A stretch of 64,000 nucleotides of DNA from Hexactinellida sp. DTS-2022 (lineage: Eukaryota; Porifera; Hexactinellida): contig JAPNXP010000012.1 of the NCBI GenBank assembly GCA_028753945.1, positions 2,914,001 to 2,978,000 of the forward strand, in the 5' to 3' direction. The translations under genes and the position numbers were made by a program. Below, in pieces: positions 1 through 11,345 of the stretch. The notes beneath the pieces are model-generated. The model did no database searches, was not told the origin of the DNA, and saw nothing but the letters and a program-made list of their open reading frames with translations. How positions within the stretch are numbered: the stretch's first letter is position 1; every line of letters begins with the position of its first letter.

Positions 1-2341
1 CTTGCGATGATTTATTAGTAGAATCTGGCATTTGGACAAATCCTTTTCTGTCTTGATTAATGTGTTCAGCAAAATTTTTATGAGATGTTAATGTGAGAGG
101 ATCCTCAGATACATTTGATAAAACTTTTTTTACAGTACTCTGAAGCCTGTATTGATGAATATTGCTCACTCCTTTGTAAGATGAATATTTCAAACAAGAT
201 GGATCATTCGTGTGAAGAGATTGGAAAGTATGACCTGAGGAATCTGAATTATCCAACACGTTATAAACTAAAGAGTCACGTTTCTTTATATCATTTTCAT
301 CGTTATCATAAGTGATGAGTGAATCTGGTGCTGAAAATGCATTTGGGGTGGGTGAGAGTCTTGAATTAGACTTCATAGACAAATTAATTAAAGGTCGAGA
401 GAGATTAATATTAGTTGAATTTCCTTCGGTTGAATCATAAAGTAGTTCATTAGTACTGTTATTTCTATTGTTGGTCCGATTCCAATCGAAATCTTCGCTG
501 AGCTTGTGTTTCTTAATAATAGAGGAATTTTCTTGAAATACAGCTGGCTCTAAGATAATCTTTTCGTTAAAATTACTATTAATAGCGTTAAGTTTGGAAT
601 TATTAATTGGTGACTCAATAAGTTGTCCTGAGTAAATTGTATACTCCTCAGTTGAAGTGATTTTGGAAGAATTGGGTAAATCTTTGAGTATAGTGAAGTT
701 CGCAAAATCATTCGATTCCAGTGATGATTTATTCAAGGTAGCAAAAGCTACATTTGCATGAGCACTTGTTTGATTAGTTTTAATTTCATTTTTAAGATGA
801 GAAAGTTTCCTATGTTTTCTGTTTGATTTTCTTGAAATATTATTGTTTGACACAATTTCATTATTAATATTATTATATGGTGAATTAGTTTTAGATTGCT
901 TTTTTCTATAAATAGTCTGTTGTAAGTAAAATTCCTTTTCAGATAAGATAGGATAAAATTGTGTGTCTAAATTAGTTAATGAATCCGTATTCTCTAATTT
1001 AAAACGACAAGGAAGTGTCAACTGTTGATTTGGACTAATATAATGTTCTATATTTGTGCTATGATGCTGCAAAGGTTCACTTAAATCAAGTGGTGTAGGT
1101 TCAGAAGGAGTAGAAGGAACAGTGTTACAACTAAAGCTAGATATATACAAATTGTGTGAGTTAAACAAAAAGGGTATGGGAACAAATGAATCCTGTGTTG
1201 GGATATCTTTCAAGATTTCGTTTCTGGGTGGTTTTCTGAGTACTTCTTCAATTGTATTTTTAGTGAAAGTTGCCTCCTCCACTCCTTCAAACTTCTGCAT
1301 CATTATTGTAGTACATTTTCTTTCAGGAGAATATAACTGAGCATTAATTGGATGCGAGTTGTACTTCTCCTCTGCGATATTTCCGAGAAAATGTTTAACG
1401 GTTTTCCTTAAATGTTGATTGGGAACAAGATTATCAGGAAGTATTTCGCCTTTGCCACACTCTGTAAGAGGACAATGGAAATTATTATTAATCAAGAATG
1501 TTCGGATACATTCATCACAAAAACTATTTCCGCAGCATTGAATCACAACAGCATCAGTAAATATTTTATAGCATAATTTACATTGCAACTCAGTAGGAAT
1601 AAATTGTTGAGAACACGGAGTAAATTCACTTTTTGAAGAGGAATTTACCCTCTTTCCCATAGCTATTTTATCTACAATAGGGATCACAAAATCGCCTTTA
1701 CGATTAACATATACACCTTCTTTAATATTATGTTTATCAATTGAATCTCCTGGTATAATTTCTAACATAGTGGATGGTATACCTTTAGGACGCTTTCTTG
1801 GAGTTTCGGAATAACCATATGTATTAGTAATTAGAGGACACTTATCTCTGTGATGCCCTAAACGCTCACACCTATAACAGCGAATAGTGGGGTTATCTTT
1901 CGATTTTCTCACACTTTGTTCGAATCCAATACTGGCTTGATCCATCATAGTTTTTAATTTATTTTCTTCAGACTCGTCAATTTTAGATAAGTTAGCTTCT
2001 TGATTTCCAACATCAAACGTACTTGATTGAATTCTATCGGCCATGTCCCTTTCTGCACGCTTTCTTTGTGAAGCAATAATTACCTTGGAGGAATGATTGG
2101 ATTGGGGAGGAGGAATCCGCTTCACAATCACTGAAGTGTTCCTTGGAATCATTTCAGAATCTTCGTAGTAGACCTTCTTATTTTGTGAATTAATTATCTC
2201 CAAAGGCGAATGATTCATATGATTTGCCTGAATAATACGTACTTTGAGATCAGAAAGAGATATTTCCAGCCCTTGAAATTTAATAGAACAAAAATTTGTT
2301 GTATTACCAAATTTGTAATGAATACAGGATTCATAGGACAT
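1..2341 (-). CDS. RBBP6: RBBP6/Mpe1/SNAMA-like RING ubiquitin ligase, N-terminal 780 residues (runs off window)
   Basis: The minus strand is open from the ATG at 2341 to the left edge, 780 codons without a stop. Residues 1-80 match the ubiquitin-like DWNN domain: the start MSYESCIHYKFGNT is followed by KFQGLEISLSDLK and, near residue 65, IPRNTSVIVKRIP. A CCHC zinc knuckle (CYRCERLGHHRDKCP) lies near residue 155 and a C4C4-type RING/U-box (CKLCYKIF, CCGNSFCDEC, CPLTECG) near 250-290. This order and spacing are those of RBBP6, a nuclear E3 ligase also linked to mRNA 3'-end processing (family knowledge). The rest is a Ser/Asn-rich low-complexity tail, as expected for the family. No intron is visible across all three domains, which is unusual for an animal RBBP6; this could be a long exon or a retrocopy. 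The C-terminus is outside the window. Confidence 0.92.
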   Translation of the reverse strand, partial: MSYESCIHYKFGNTTNFCSIKFQGLEISLSDLKVRIIQANHMNHSPLEIINSQNKKVYYEDSEMIPRNTSVIVKRIPPPQSNHSSKVIIASQRKRAERDMADRIQSSTFDVGNQEANLSKIDESEENKLKTMMDQASIGFEQSVRKSKDNPTIRCYRCERLGHHRDKCPLITNTYGYSETPRKRPKGIPSTMLEIIPGDSIDKHNIKEGVYVNRKGDFVIPIVDKIAMGKRVNSSSKSEFTPCSQQFIPTELQCKLCYKIFTDAVVIQCCGNSFCDECIRTFLINNNFHCPLTECGKGEILPDNLVPNQHLRKTVKHFLGNIAEEKYNSHPINAQLYSPERKCTTIMMQKFEGVEEATFTKNTIEEVLRKPPRNEILKDIPTQDSFVPIPFLFNSHNLYISSFSCNTVPSTPSEPTPLDLSEPLQHHSTNIEHYISPNQQLTLPCRFKLENTDSLTNLDTQFYPILSEKEFYLQQTIYRKKQSKTNSPYNNINNEIVSNNNISRKSNRKHRKLSHLKNEIKTNQTSAHANVAFATLNKSSLESNDFANFTILKDLPNSSKITSTEEYTIYSGQLIESPINNSKLNAINSNFNEKIILEPAVFQENSSIIKKHKLSEDFDWNRTNNRNNSTNELLYDSTEGNSTNINLSRPLINLSMKSNSRLSPTPNAFSAPDSLITYDNDENDIKKRDSLVYNVLDNSDSSGHTFQSLHTNDPSCLKYSSYKGVSNIHQYRLQSTVKKVLSNVSEDPLTLTSHKNFAEHINQDRKGFVQMPDSTNKSSQ

Positions 2342-2432
2342 CTTCAAAGCTTATAAATAAAAGAAAATATATATAATAATAGTATATTTCCGAAATAAAG
2401 AGCTCAAAAATCAACTAGCGAATATTCTGACG
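2342..2432 (-). promoter_or_regulatory. Upstream region of the RBBP6-like gene
   Basis: Only about 90 bases separate the ATG at 2341 from the first transposon-like sequence. The stretch is A/T-rich (2355-2395). I see no clear TATA box, initiator or splice acceptor. A 5' leader or leader intron further right cannot be excluded. Confidence 0.25.
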
Positions 2433-2592
2433 CGGGCCTGTAGCCAGGGGGGAGAATTTTCGGCTCCGAAGAATTCTTAATATCCAATTAAACTCCGTTG
2501 AATATACATAGGGTTTTCATAATATAGGAGACTCAGCACCCCCTACAATTTCCATTGCCCCACCCACTATCACTTTCTGGCTACAGGCCTGC
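2433..2592. mobile_element. Small inverted-repeat element (MITE)
   Basis: The ends are inverted copies: GGCCTGTAGCCAG at the left and CTGGCTACAGGCC at the right, enclosing about 130 non-coding bases. No convincing target duplication was found. The class is not assigned. Confidence 0.6.
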
Positions 2593-2611
2593 TCTGACAT
2601 AGATAGTAGAA

Positions 2612-3706
2612 TTGTCTTGTCAGAAATGGACTCCCCTGCAGATTTGGACCGGGGGTCCATTTCTGACAAATCTTACTTTGCCTGGCAGAAATGGACCCCC
2701 CTTTCTATAACATTAATGTACATTTTACAGCCTTAATTAACGAATAAGGAAGACAACAGCCCGTTTTTGGGTTATATTAAAACAGCGATTTATCAGTTAA
2801 TTATATGGGATTACGGAATAATTTGTACAATCAAACTATTTCGATCGCAACACTGCCATCTTGAGGTAATATTGATCATTAAGTTTGTTTAGGCACTGTA
2901 GAGGGGTACATTGTTACAATAGGGGGGGGGGACGTCCCCTCCAAGATAAGTGAATAGATTTTCTTGAATTAAGTATCTACATTTTTATAGTGAATTTGAA
3001 TTTGTGACTAGATACATACATTATGCAACAAATGGTAATCAAAAACTTTATTTTATTTTGATTACTTCGTTTTTTGAGGTGACAAAATATTGCATTAATT
3101 ATTACGTAATTTTGTACTAATTTGCAATGTTCAATCTTCAAATGTAAATATAACTGTTGAACCAACACTGCACTGTTCTTGTGATAATTAGTGGGATGTT
3201 GTAACTTGTACGCAACACATTTGTATAGAAATGAATTTAATGAATTTCTGGAATCAAATATGTCAGAAGAAATAGAAATGTCATAGTTTGAACTCATGTA
3301 CGTTTTTCGTATGTACAGTACAACTGTTTTGTCAAAACATAACCTCAGTTATCCGGACTGTAGATTATCCGAACTTGTTTGAGTGGTCCCAAAGAGTCTG
3401 GATAATGGAGGTTACACTGTATAAGCAACTTTCCGGCGTGAATCACAATGAAGTATGGTTACTCACTAAAAAATAATTTGTAAATTCAAAATGTCATCTT
3501 TTGTTGTATGAAATATAGAGATAACCTATTAGAACATATGTGAAAGTAGAGTGAGAAAAACTTGAGTGAGCCCGCGACATCACTTGATTTTTTTCATAAA
3601 ATAAGGTTAAATTCTTGGGATAAAACTTAGAATTACATTGTTTTCTATTGGGTTATCAAATTTGAACTTGGGGTCCATTTCTGCAGGGGAGTCCATTCTG
3701 CCAAGC
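2612..3706. mobile_element. Non-autonomous element with inverted, internally repeated ends
   Basis: The left end (2612-2702) holds repeated words of the form CAGAAATGGACYCCCC and an inner inverted copy. The right end (3668-3706) holds the same words inverted, GGGTCCATTTCTGCAGG. The interior (about 950 bases) has no protein I recognise. The arrangement resembles the arrayed ends of the MULEs elsewhere in the window, but no target duplication was identified, so class and exact limits are inferred. Confidence 0.45.
3341..3418. mobile_element. Short inverted-repeat MITE, Tc1/pogo-like ends
   Basis: ACCTCAGTTATCCGGAC at the left and GTCTGGATAATGGAGGT at the right are near-perfect inverted copies about 70 bases apart, followed by a TACACTGTA-like edge. 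Related GGAGGTTTA(C)TG words recur at 4153-4176, 4310 and 4510, suggesting decayed relatives. Confidence 0.45.
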
Positions 3707-4790
3707 AGGGATGGATCCAGGACAATATATCTAAGGGGGTGCAATGCACAGGGTTGGGCCTTAGAATTGTGGACGCCGTGGGGAGCACCCGCGGGTCAAC
3801 TGTGTCAGTTTTTGGACGTTCTTTTTTCTAAGAACCTCATTTTAGAAAGAATTTTTCAAATAAGTTGAAATATCTTAAATATACTTCAAAGAAATCTATT
3901 CTACACGTAATTAATATTCCAAATACCACTTTCAGTCAGAGTGAACTCAGTATATATTTTTGTTTAGCTATTTAGTTCTGAATTTGGAGGATTCCTGATA
4001 TTTAAATACAACGTTCCCAAAGTATTCACAGAAAAGATAGGGAAGAGAACACGAGTGTGAAGTTGGCTTAGTATTCGACCAGGGTCACTTCAGTCACATA
4101 TTTGACTCGCTTTTAGTTATCAGATTTGAATAAATTTACTATCATTGGAGAGAGGAGATACGGAGGTTTACTGTAATATTATTTATTTTGAAAAAAATAG
4201 TTTTCAGTTAGTTATTATTATCATACAATTCAGGGTTGGTATTTCATTAAAAATCACTATCTCAAACATTGTTTACAATTCTGAAAATTTGCAATCATAC
4301 TTTGGAGAAATGGAGGTTTATGTGATATCAATTTTATTTAAAATTTCCAAAAGAATTCGAGTTATAAACATTCAAACTTGAATTTTGGAAAATGAGTGGA
4401 AGAATAATTTTGAAAAGTACATTGAGTAGGGTTAGTTCAAAGTGTCAATTCTTATCCAATATCAAACTGAATCTAATTTATTTTGATATCATTCGTTAGA
4501 GGAGACAAGGAGGTTTACCTCAATGCCATTAGATTCTCGAATATTCCCTATATAACAGACAAATAAGTATTTTTTAAATGGTATAATAAAAAATAATAAA
4601 AATAAAAAATACAAATTTATTTTAAAAAAATTAAAAAAATTGAAAAAAGATTATTATAAAATTACAAAAATACAAAAAATCCGATAGGCATTAGTCAAAA
4701 GGAAGTGTTCAACCACAAAATTCGATATTCCAAATAATCTTGCTATATTTTAAGTTTCCCATAGATTTTGGCTTATAACACAAAATTTGC
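3707..4790. other. No gene recognised; decayed repeat fragments
   Basis: The left part begins with CAGGGATGGATCCAGG, a word typical of hAT ends, but no partner end was found. The rest is A/T-rich, with three degenerate GGAGGTTTAC words. No coding potential is supported. Confidence 0.4.
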
Positions 4791-7700
4791 CCTAACCGTG
4801 ACCTTCGTTATATAAGGCCTGTTGCATGATATTCTGAGACGCGTGAGATTTTGAGACGCCTATTTGATACCTAAATACACCATGGATGTGCTATTAGAAA
4901 TTATACAGTGATATTTTGAGACGCTATAAAAGGAAATTTTTGGCTTATTTTTACTTATTATTATGAATTTAATTAAAAATACTATGATTTTCATATCATA
5001 GTATAGATAAACCCTATACTATTATCAAATTTACTATATAAGACATTTAAATATGCATTAATTGTCTTATTCATTTACAACAAACAAACAAACAAACAAA
5101 TCTATTCTTATTTCGAAATGAATCCAAATGAATATGACGAAATCATTCACTTTCTTCGTGAAGAAAAATATCCTGAAGCATCTCAAGCTTCACGTCAGAC
5201 AAAATGGAACTACAAAAGAAGAGTGTCTTCCTATTTTATTGGAGATACCAACAGACTTTACAAGGTAATATTGACTTGCTTATTCCCCTAGACCATTTTT
5301 ATATATTCCATGGTTTAATTGAATTCTCCCTTTAGAGAGTAAAACTGGAAGGCACAGAAGCAGATTTGGCAGTTCCATTGCAGTCTGAGTTGGACAGCAT
5401 CTATGAGAAGTTCCATGACGAAGTCGGTCATCCCGGAATAAATACGACCCTACATTCAGTTCAGCAAAGATACACATGGGCAGCGTTTCCCAAGACGTTA
5501 AAGAATATGTTAGTTAAATTATCCGGTATACTTTCCTATGTAGCACGTGGTTCGGTCATTGGCCGGACCACTTCTGTATTTTGTTCGTAGCTTGTAAGAT
5601 TTACCTACCTATCTCGTTTCAATTGAACATTCTTATTTATATTATTCAATTGGGGTATTTTAATTTTGAATCATTTCAAAGGGTATGATGCATTCTAACT
5701 TAATGTATACTAAGTCACCAAAACTATTTGAACAGTATTTTTATTCCTGTTAAAAAATTACAATATACTTCTCGTTAGCGTAATAAAGCCTGCTGAATTA
5801 AACTACTCTCAAATGACTTTATCTTGTAATATATTTCTTAAATTATACACTAGTAATGGCTTTCTTATATTATTAAGGAAAGACGTGCCATATATGTCAG
5901 ATGACAGCGGCCTTGCCACCTCAACCGCAAAAGAAACTCCAACCAATACCACCTCCTTCTAAAACGTGGAGACATATAGGAATGGACCTTATATGCGACC
6001 TCCCTGAGAGTGAAGACGGCTACAAACACGTTCTAGTCACTGTATGCTACCTGAGCAAATATGTTGCAGTACGCCCTCTCAAGACCAAGACTTCACAAGA
6101 AGTTATTCAGAATCTGAAGGACATTTATCTCGATATGGGATTACCTGATATTATCCAGCACGACCAGGGCAAAGAGTTCACAAGCAATGTGAGTAGTATA
6201 ATGTAATACTGTTTGTTAGATTAGTGTTAATTAATTAATTAATTCATTAAAATTAAATAACTTATATAATTATCATAATTATCTAATTTTACACACTAAC
6301 ATTAATAATTATATTATAGTATGTATTGTTATTTGTATTTATTTATTTATTGTATTTTTATTTATTGTATTTAATTAACAGATATTTAAGGAATTCAACC
6401 AGAAATTGGGTATCGACAATCGTAGCACTCGTGCTTACCACCCCATGGCTAACGGCTTAGTCGAAGCGCACAACAAGATTCTGAAACAGTTAGTATTTTG
6501 TAATATAATTTTAAGACCAATTTACGAATTATCCATATAGAAAACTGATTAAAATGGAGAGCCAGATAGGGGATCATTGGTCCAAACTGCTCAAACAGGC
6601 TGTGCTTGCAATGAACTCCTGCAAGAAAAGATCCCTCGGACAAACTCCATTCAAGGTTATGTGGGGAAGAGAGTCCCGGCATCAAGACCTCTTGTCCACC
6701 ATTAACGACCTGCATACCAACGATGAGGAAGACTTTGATTTGGAAGAATCGATTTTCTCAGAACTCACAGATCCACTAGAATCTAGATGATACCGAAGGT
6801 ATAAACGACATCTTTTGCCCACCTCCTGATAATCCCTTCGAAGCAGTTAGCAACATCGATGAATCTAGAACTTCAACACAGCAATCAGCTATGGACTGCA
6901 TCAGTTTTGAACAACTCAAGCAGAAGATACAATATGATAAGAAAGTTAACACTAGTCGGTTAGTTGAACTGCTGACGATATTTAATTCATACATAATTAT
7001 CACACAGTCTATCTTGTTACTAAAGTTCGATTCATTCCTTCGATAATAATTATTTCCATAATTATTATCTCTGTAATTAGTACACCTCTAAAGAAGGGTG
7101 ATAAGATCATCTATACCAACATGCCCAAAATAAAACACATGCCCAAAACAAAGAAGCAAACGAAACATCTCGGGCCTTACACGGTGTCGAAATCAACAGA
7201 AAGCCATGTTATAATTTCTCAAACAGAATTAGGAACGAAGAAGGACAAAAAGATTCCAATCCATATTACAAGACCTTACTTCGAAAGATCCTCTAGTCCC
7301 AAGAATACTAAGAAGAAAGTAAGCCTCGATACTAGCATCGGAATCAACACCTCACAGGTAAATTCATTGTGATTGAGTTGTTATTTAAAATATAAAATAG
7401 TGTTAATAGTAAAATATTCCTTTTTTAGATGTACCAGAATCTCTTCGGATTTTCTACGGAATCTATATTTCAACACCTTAATAACTTAAAAGTAAGAGTC
7501 TAATTCATTTAGTGTAATCTTTATTGACACTCATTGTTATTTTCGCTTTACACCTTCTCTTGACGTCAATCCAGAATATTTGTAACATTCCATAATATTT
7601 TTCTTATTACAATGTTGTCATTTGTAGGAAATCCTAAAGCAGAATATACGTGGGCAGACCTTCATGACTCTTCTACATGAAGAGCTGCACCACTTGCTAT

Positions 7701-7880
7701 ACAAAGCGCACAGCTACACTCCCAACACGATGTTATTCGAGTATTTGGATGGCGGAAAAGAAGAGGAAGTTGTAAGTTAATTAACAATGATTCATACGAT
7801 AACTACAAATTACCATTTTACCCATTTATTGTAGAAGAGAGATATTATGGAGATTATACTCGGATGGACATCAGATCTCT

Positions 7881-8259
7881 CGTTATCGGAAAATTCGTAG
7901 CCAGAAAATTGGTCGCCGGAAAATTGGTCGCGGAAAATTGGTCGCTTGGAAAATTGGTCGCCGGAAAATTGGTCGCATGGAAAATAAGTCGCGTGTTCAA
8001 TGGGTGCAAGGTTGTTTATTTATTTTTCTTCAATAATATGGTTTCTTCAATTGAGTGCTAAAAACAGCAATTCTAATTATCCATTTATCATTTAATTCTA
8101 TTATCTAATATGGATTCGTCACTTTCCTTTATTTGGATGTGTTTCCGTTAAAGTGACCCAAGAGTCAACTATATATTCGAAGAATTGTCCCTGCGACTAA
8201 TTTTCTGGCGACCAATTTTCCGGCGACCAATTTTTCAAGCGACGAATTTTCCGCCATTC
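7881..8259. mobile_element. Non-autonomous MULE with inverted tandem-repeat ends, inserted in exon 9
   Basis: The 379-base element is flanked by a perfect 9-base duplication, CAGATCTCT (7872-7880 and 8260-8268), the length expected for Mutator-like elements. The left end has four or five direct copies of about GGAAAATTGGTCGC (7886-7986). The right end has inverted copies (8190-8255). Removing the element and one duplication restores the exon frame: GWTSDL continues into YPSYTDTQ. No coding capacity. Confidence 0.88.
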
Positions 8260-8466
8260 CAGATCTCTACCCCAGCTATACAGATACCCAACGTGCTAGA
8301 TACACACACAAAGTACTGTATTTCCTGATAAGTCAAAACTATCTACCAATACACTCATACAACTCAATTCAATTTAAATTAGTATGTTTGTTTAGTATAT
8401 CAAAGCAAGTTGTGACATTATAATAATTCTTATATTTATTAAATGGTAAACAAATTAATATTTTAG

Positions 8467-9151
8467 GGAATGCAGTATCTAAACACAATGCTATGGGAAT
8501 CATTTCACGACGCAGTTCCGCTTCGTAATCCCTACGACACACCGATGGACCCAAGGATCACAGTGATAGATGAAAATTGGCAGCGAAGTAAATGCGATAT
8601 GTTGGGGATATCATTTGAATCAGTTTGTAGACAACCATTTAATAGCGTTGGGAAGTTACTTAGCGATTTTGAACCTTGCGATGCGGAACATATCGAAGGA
8701 GATGGTAATTGTCTATTTCGATGCATATCCAAATTAATTACTGGGAGTGAAAACAGTCACCTACATCTTCGTTCCATCATCTCTCGCTTTATCGCCAGTG
8801 AAGGAACAAGGAAACTAGGATGGTATTTTAAAACCAAACGAACGACACCGTGTGAATACCTTAGCACACAAAGACTTATGAATCGTGAATCCATTTGGGG
8901 AACAGATGTGGAAATTTATGCTGCTTCTGCTATTCTTGATGCCGATGTATACATTGCCAATAACTTCTACACAACGAAAGACTCAATAATTCGCGAGGTG
9001 CGTTGAAGTTTATACAGAGCCACATATAAGCCTACAGCCATCCTTTATATCCAAAACTACTTCGACCACTATCAACCTGTCGTATCAATGCTGATCACGA
9101 ATTACAAGACATATGGAACTATTTCAGATGATGTCCAAACGATTGAATAAC
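8467..9151 (+). pseudogene. OTU cysteine protease exon of the Ginger-like gene
   Basis: After the predicted acceptor at 8466 the exon reads through an OTU domain. The catalytic loop is EGDGNCLFRCISKLITGSE, with Asp and Cys in the expected places. A conserved core follows, ending in SIWGTDVEIYAASAI. The usual catalytic-His segment (FDHYQPVV) lies downstream in the same frame but after an in-frame TGA at 9004, where Trp is likely in the ancestor. The open part is 178 codons from the internal ATG at 8470. Confidence 0.8.
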
Positions 9152-9491
9152 GGCTCACAACACTATCGAAAGCGCTCAAAGGCAAGGTACATCGAACTTT
9201 GTGGGGACCTCTGCTCGAGGTTATTCAGGCAACGCAATCCCAATCATGGTGAGCCCAGATTATGGAAACGTGACCTGCAAAGGCACATCCCCAGTGGCGA
9301 AAGACGAGCTGTTATCTACGATCTAGGATGCAAAAGACTGACGACTAGTATGTAGGTAAATTATCTGTGGAATCAAGTGAGTTAACATTTTTAATTATCT
9401 ACTAATATACTTTATACTAAGTAATTAATTAGTTTCTATTTAGTAAGTCCACCATAGACGATGTAACTTTGTTACATCGTATATTATTAAG
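9152..9491 (+). other. Possible 3' part of the Ginger-like gene; no function recognised
   Basis: An 80-codon frame (9113-9355) overlaps the end of the OTU exon in another frame. It is rich in Arg and Lys but matches no domain I know. It may be chance or a shifted terminal exon. Confidence 0.2.
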
Positions 9492-9493
9492 TA

Positions 9494-9725
9494 TAGTGAA
9501 CTCCCGTTATAACGAATTGCGTACATCGATTTAATATTTGTATACACCAAATTTGTTATAAGCTGATTAAAATTAATTACTCAGAAATTTATGGGGTAAG
9601 AAATATCTTCGTTAAAAAGAGATTACATATATCAATTTATTTGACTATAGTATAGTTAAATATAAGGATGTCCGGACTATTGAACTTTGTTATAAGCCGA
9701 TTTATAGCCGACTTGGAGTTCACTG
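9494..9725. mobile_element. TA-flanked MITE (family with TATAACGAA words)
   Basis: Inverted termini YAGTGAACTCC (left) and GGAGTTCACTG (right) are bounded by TA on both sides, as for Tc1/mariner/pogo-type insertions. The interior carries TATAACGAA/TTATAAGC words shared with repeats near 39420-39547 and 55846-56168. Confidence 0.65.
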
Positions 9726-9803
9726 TAATAGTGTTTAATTTCATAGTTTGAGTAATTTACTGTAACTTAATTAACCTATTTTCCTTTGAGAGTTTTTTTT
9801 GTA

Positions 9804-9937
9804 CACTGGGAACCGCATTATCAGGGCGCATCAATGCGATGCTCATTCTGTTATGTCGTTACACACATACGAACGAAGGCTAATTAAATTATAAAATGGG
9901 GTCCGATTGAATGGCTATAGATGTGCGGTTTCCACTG
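9804..9937. mobile_element. TA-flanked MITE, 134 bp
   Basis: The ends CACTGGGAACCGCA and TGCGGTTTCCACTG are inverted with one or two mismatches. TA flanks both sides (9802-9803, 9938-9939). Tc1/mariner-type by duplication; non-coding. Confidence 0.65.
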
Positions 9938-10439
9938 TATGAATAGAGAGGACAGGGCGGCTGTGTGGGGAAAAGGAGGAGGCCCCCAAAATAATAATAG
10001 GTTAATACAATCAAAACTGATTGAAAAAATAGTTTACCTTTTACTGATCTTATAAATATATGTATATCTCTTTCTAGACATTCTCCAAGTTTGAGTATGA
10101 TACATTAAGAAATAAGTTAATCGTTGTGATTATTTCTTTTAGCTATTATATTGGTAGGCTAGTAACCATAAGTCGTCAGAAATCTAGGAATATATTATAG
10201 AAATTCAGGAGAAATATAAAGGTTTAAACATTTTTTAAAAATCGTTTTATTTCGTAACAACAAAGTTTGTTAGAAATAGTTTGTTTGTATTATTTTGTTA
10301 ATCGTAATCAGATAAGGTAAGTGCTGGCAATTGACGTAATTGACACTGTGTATTAGAATTTCGTAGGTTGGCTATGAAAATTTTATAACTATAAGTAATA
10401 GCTAACAAAGCTACATAATTTGAATGTTACTGTTATATT

Positions 10440-10635
10440 TATTACTATTTTATTTAAGAAAGTGGGAAGGGGAGAGGAGGGATTGGGAAAGGGAGAGAAG
10501 GGCATGGGAGGAGAAGAAATATTGGACGGATGGGGAAATACTAACATTAAGGGGACTGCTGAGGGAGGGAATGAGCCGGAGGAGGAGGAGGAGGGAGGAC
10601 AGAAGGAGGAGGTTGTGGAGGAGGAGGGGGATATT
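10440..10635 (+). repeat. Purine-rich G/A tract
   Basis: About 200 bases of nearly uninterrupted G and A on the plus strand, with GGAGGAGGA runs near 10575. Two overlapping frames are open through it only because the composition lacks stops. It lies inside the Ginger-like element. Confidence 0.7.
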
Positions 10636-11044
10636 GATGGGGTTATTATAATAATTTATTTAATGTTATGTTTTTTTATTTAGTTTATGTATTTATTATT
10701 AGGTTTCGTTTATATTAATTTAGTATGTTTATTCTGTTTGTTTGTAATAGTTGTTTTTGTTTTTACTTAATTAAAGTTGTGTCTCTACAATTTTTAGTAT
10801 TATAACCATATGGTGAATTGGGAAATTAGTAGATTAGGAAAACTAGTCAAATCAGATATACATTGGAAATTGGGCGTTTAAGTTGCTATAATTATCAGTA
10901 ATTTAAATTAATTTAAAAGAGATACTTATTGTAGATAGAAGATAACATATAGTGAGACGTTCAAAACAGGTATTCACTCAGAAATTGTTATATACCAGCG
11001 TCTCAAAAGAATACAAAATAGCACATCTATGTCTCTGGTTTATC

Positions 11045-11345
11045 TTTACTATCGTCTCAAAATTGTTAGAATCTTTAATTCATAATAAAAAGTAAAAATA
11101 AGCGAAAAATTACTTTTATAGTAGCGTCTCAGAATATCACTGTATAATTTCTAATAGCACATCCATGGTTTGGTAATACAATGTCTCAAAATATCACGCG
11201 TCTCAAAATTATATTATTCTTAAATTCATATTAAAAAGTAAAATAAGCCAAAAATTTCCTTTTATAGCGTCTCAAAATATCACTGTATAATTTCTAATAG
11301 CACATCCATGGTGTATTTAGTGTATCACATAGGCGTCTCAAAATC
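11045..11345. repeat. Tandem duplication of the subterminal region of the Ginger-like right end
   Basis: Two adjacent units of about 150-170 bases repeat the same order of words: GCGTCTCA(A/G)AATATCACTG, TATAATTTCTAATAGCACAT, CCATGGT, and TAAAAAGTAAA(A)ATAAGC. The outermost unit matches the left inverted repeat (4820-4950). Confidence 0.7.

Larger units (their letters stand above)
5118..9151 (+). pseudogene. Ginger-like integrase transposase with C-terminal OTU protease, about 10 exons, disabled
   Basis: Predicted exons: 5118-5264, 5336-5512, 5878-6188, 6382-6488, 6541-6958, 7081-7357, 7429-7491, 7628-7771, 7835-8312 (minus an insertion) and 8467-about 9151. All introns are short and GT/AG, and the phases join. 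In order: an HHCC zinc-binding module (FHDEVGHPG..., then CHIC after splicing); an rve integrase core with MDLICDLP, QHDQGKEF and GLVEAHNKIL giving D, D and E; a GPY/F-like module (KHLGPYTVSK...ITRPYFE); and an OTU domain with catalytic GDGNCLFRCIS and WGTDVEIYAAS. Damage: a 1-base shift near 5490 (DVKEYV reads in another frame), a shift near 6785, the MULE insertion in exon 9, and TGA at 9004 before the OTU tail NYFDHYQPVV. OTU is a deubiquitinase-type cysteine protease fold; its role in transposition is unknown. Confidence 0.8.

Noticed and set aside
4620..4680. A/T-rich stretch as a retroelement poly(A) tail
   Set aside because: Mixed A and T with no adjacent retroelement sequence or duplication.
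7864..8061. Frame repeating GKLVAG-like peptides
   Set aside because: Translation of the GGAAAATTGGTCGC array of the inserted MULE, not a protein.
10420..10683. Two overlapping open frames rich in Gly/Glu/Arg
   Set aside because: They are a by-product of a purine-rich tract without stops. No domain, and the tract lies inside a transposon.
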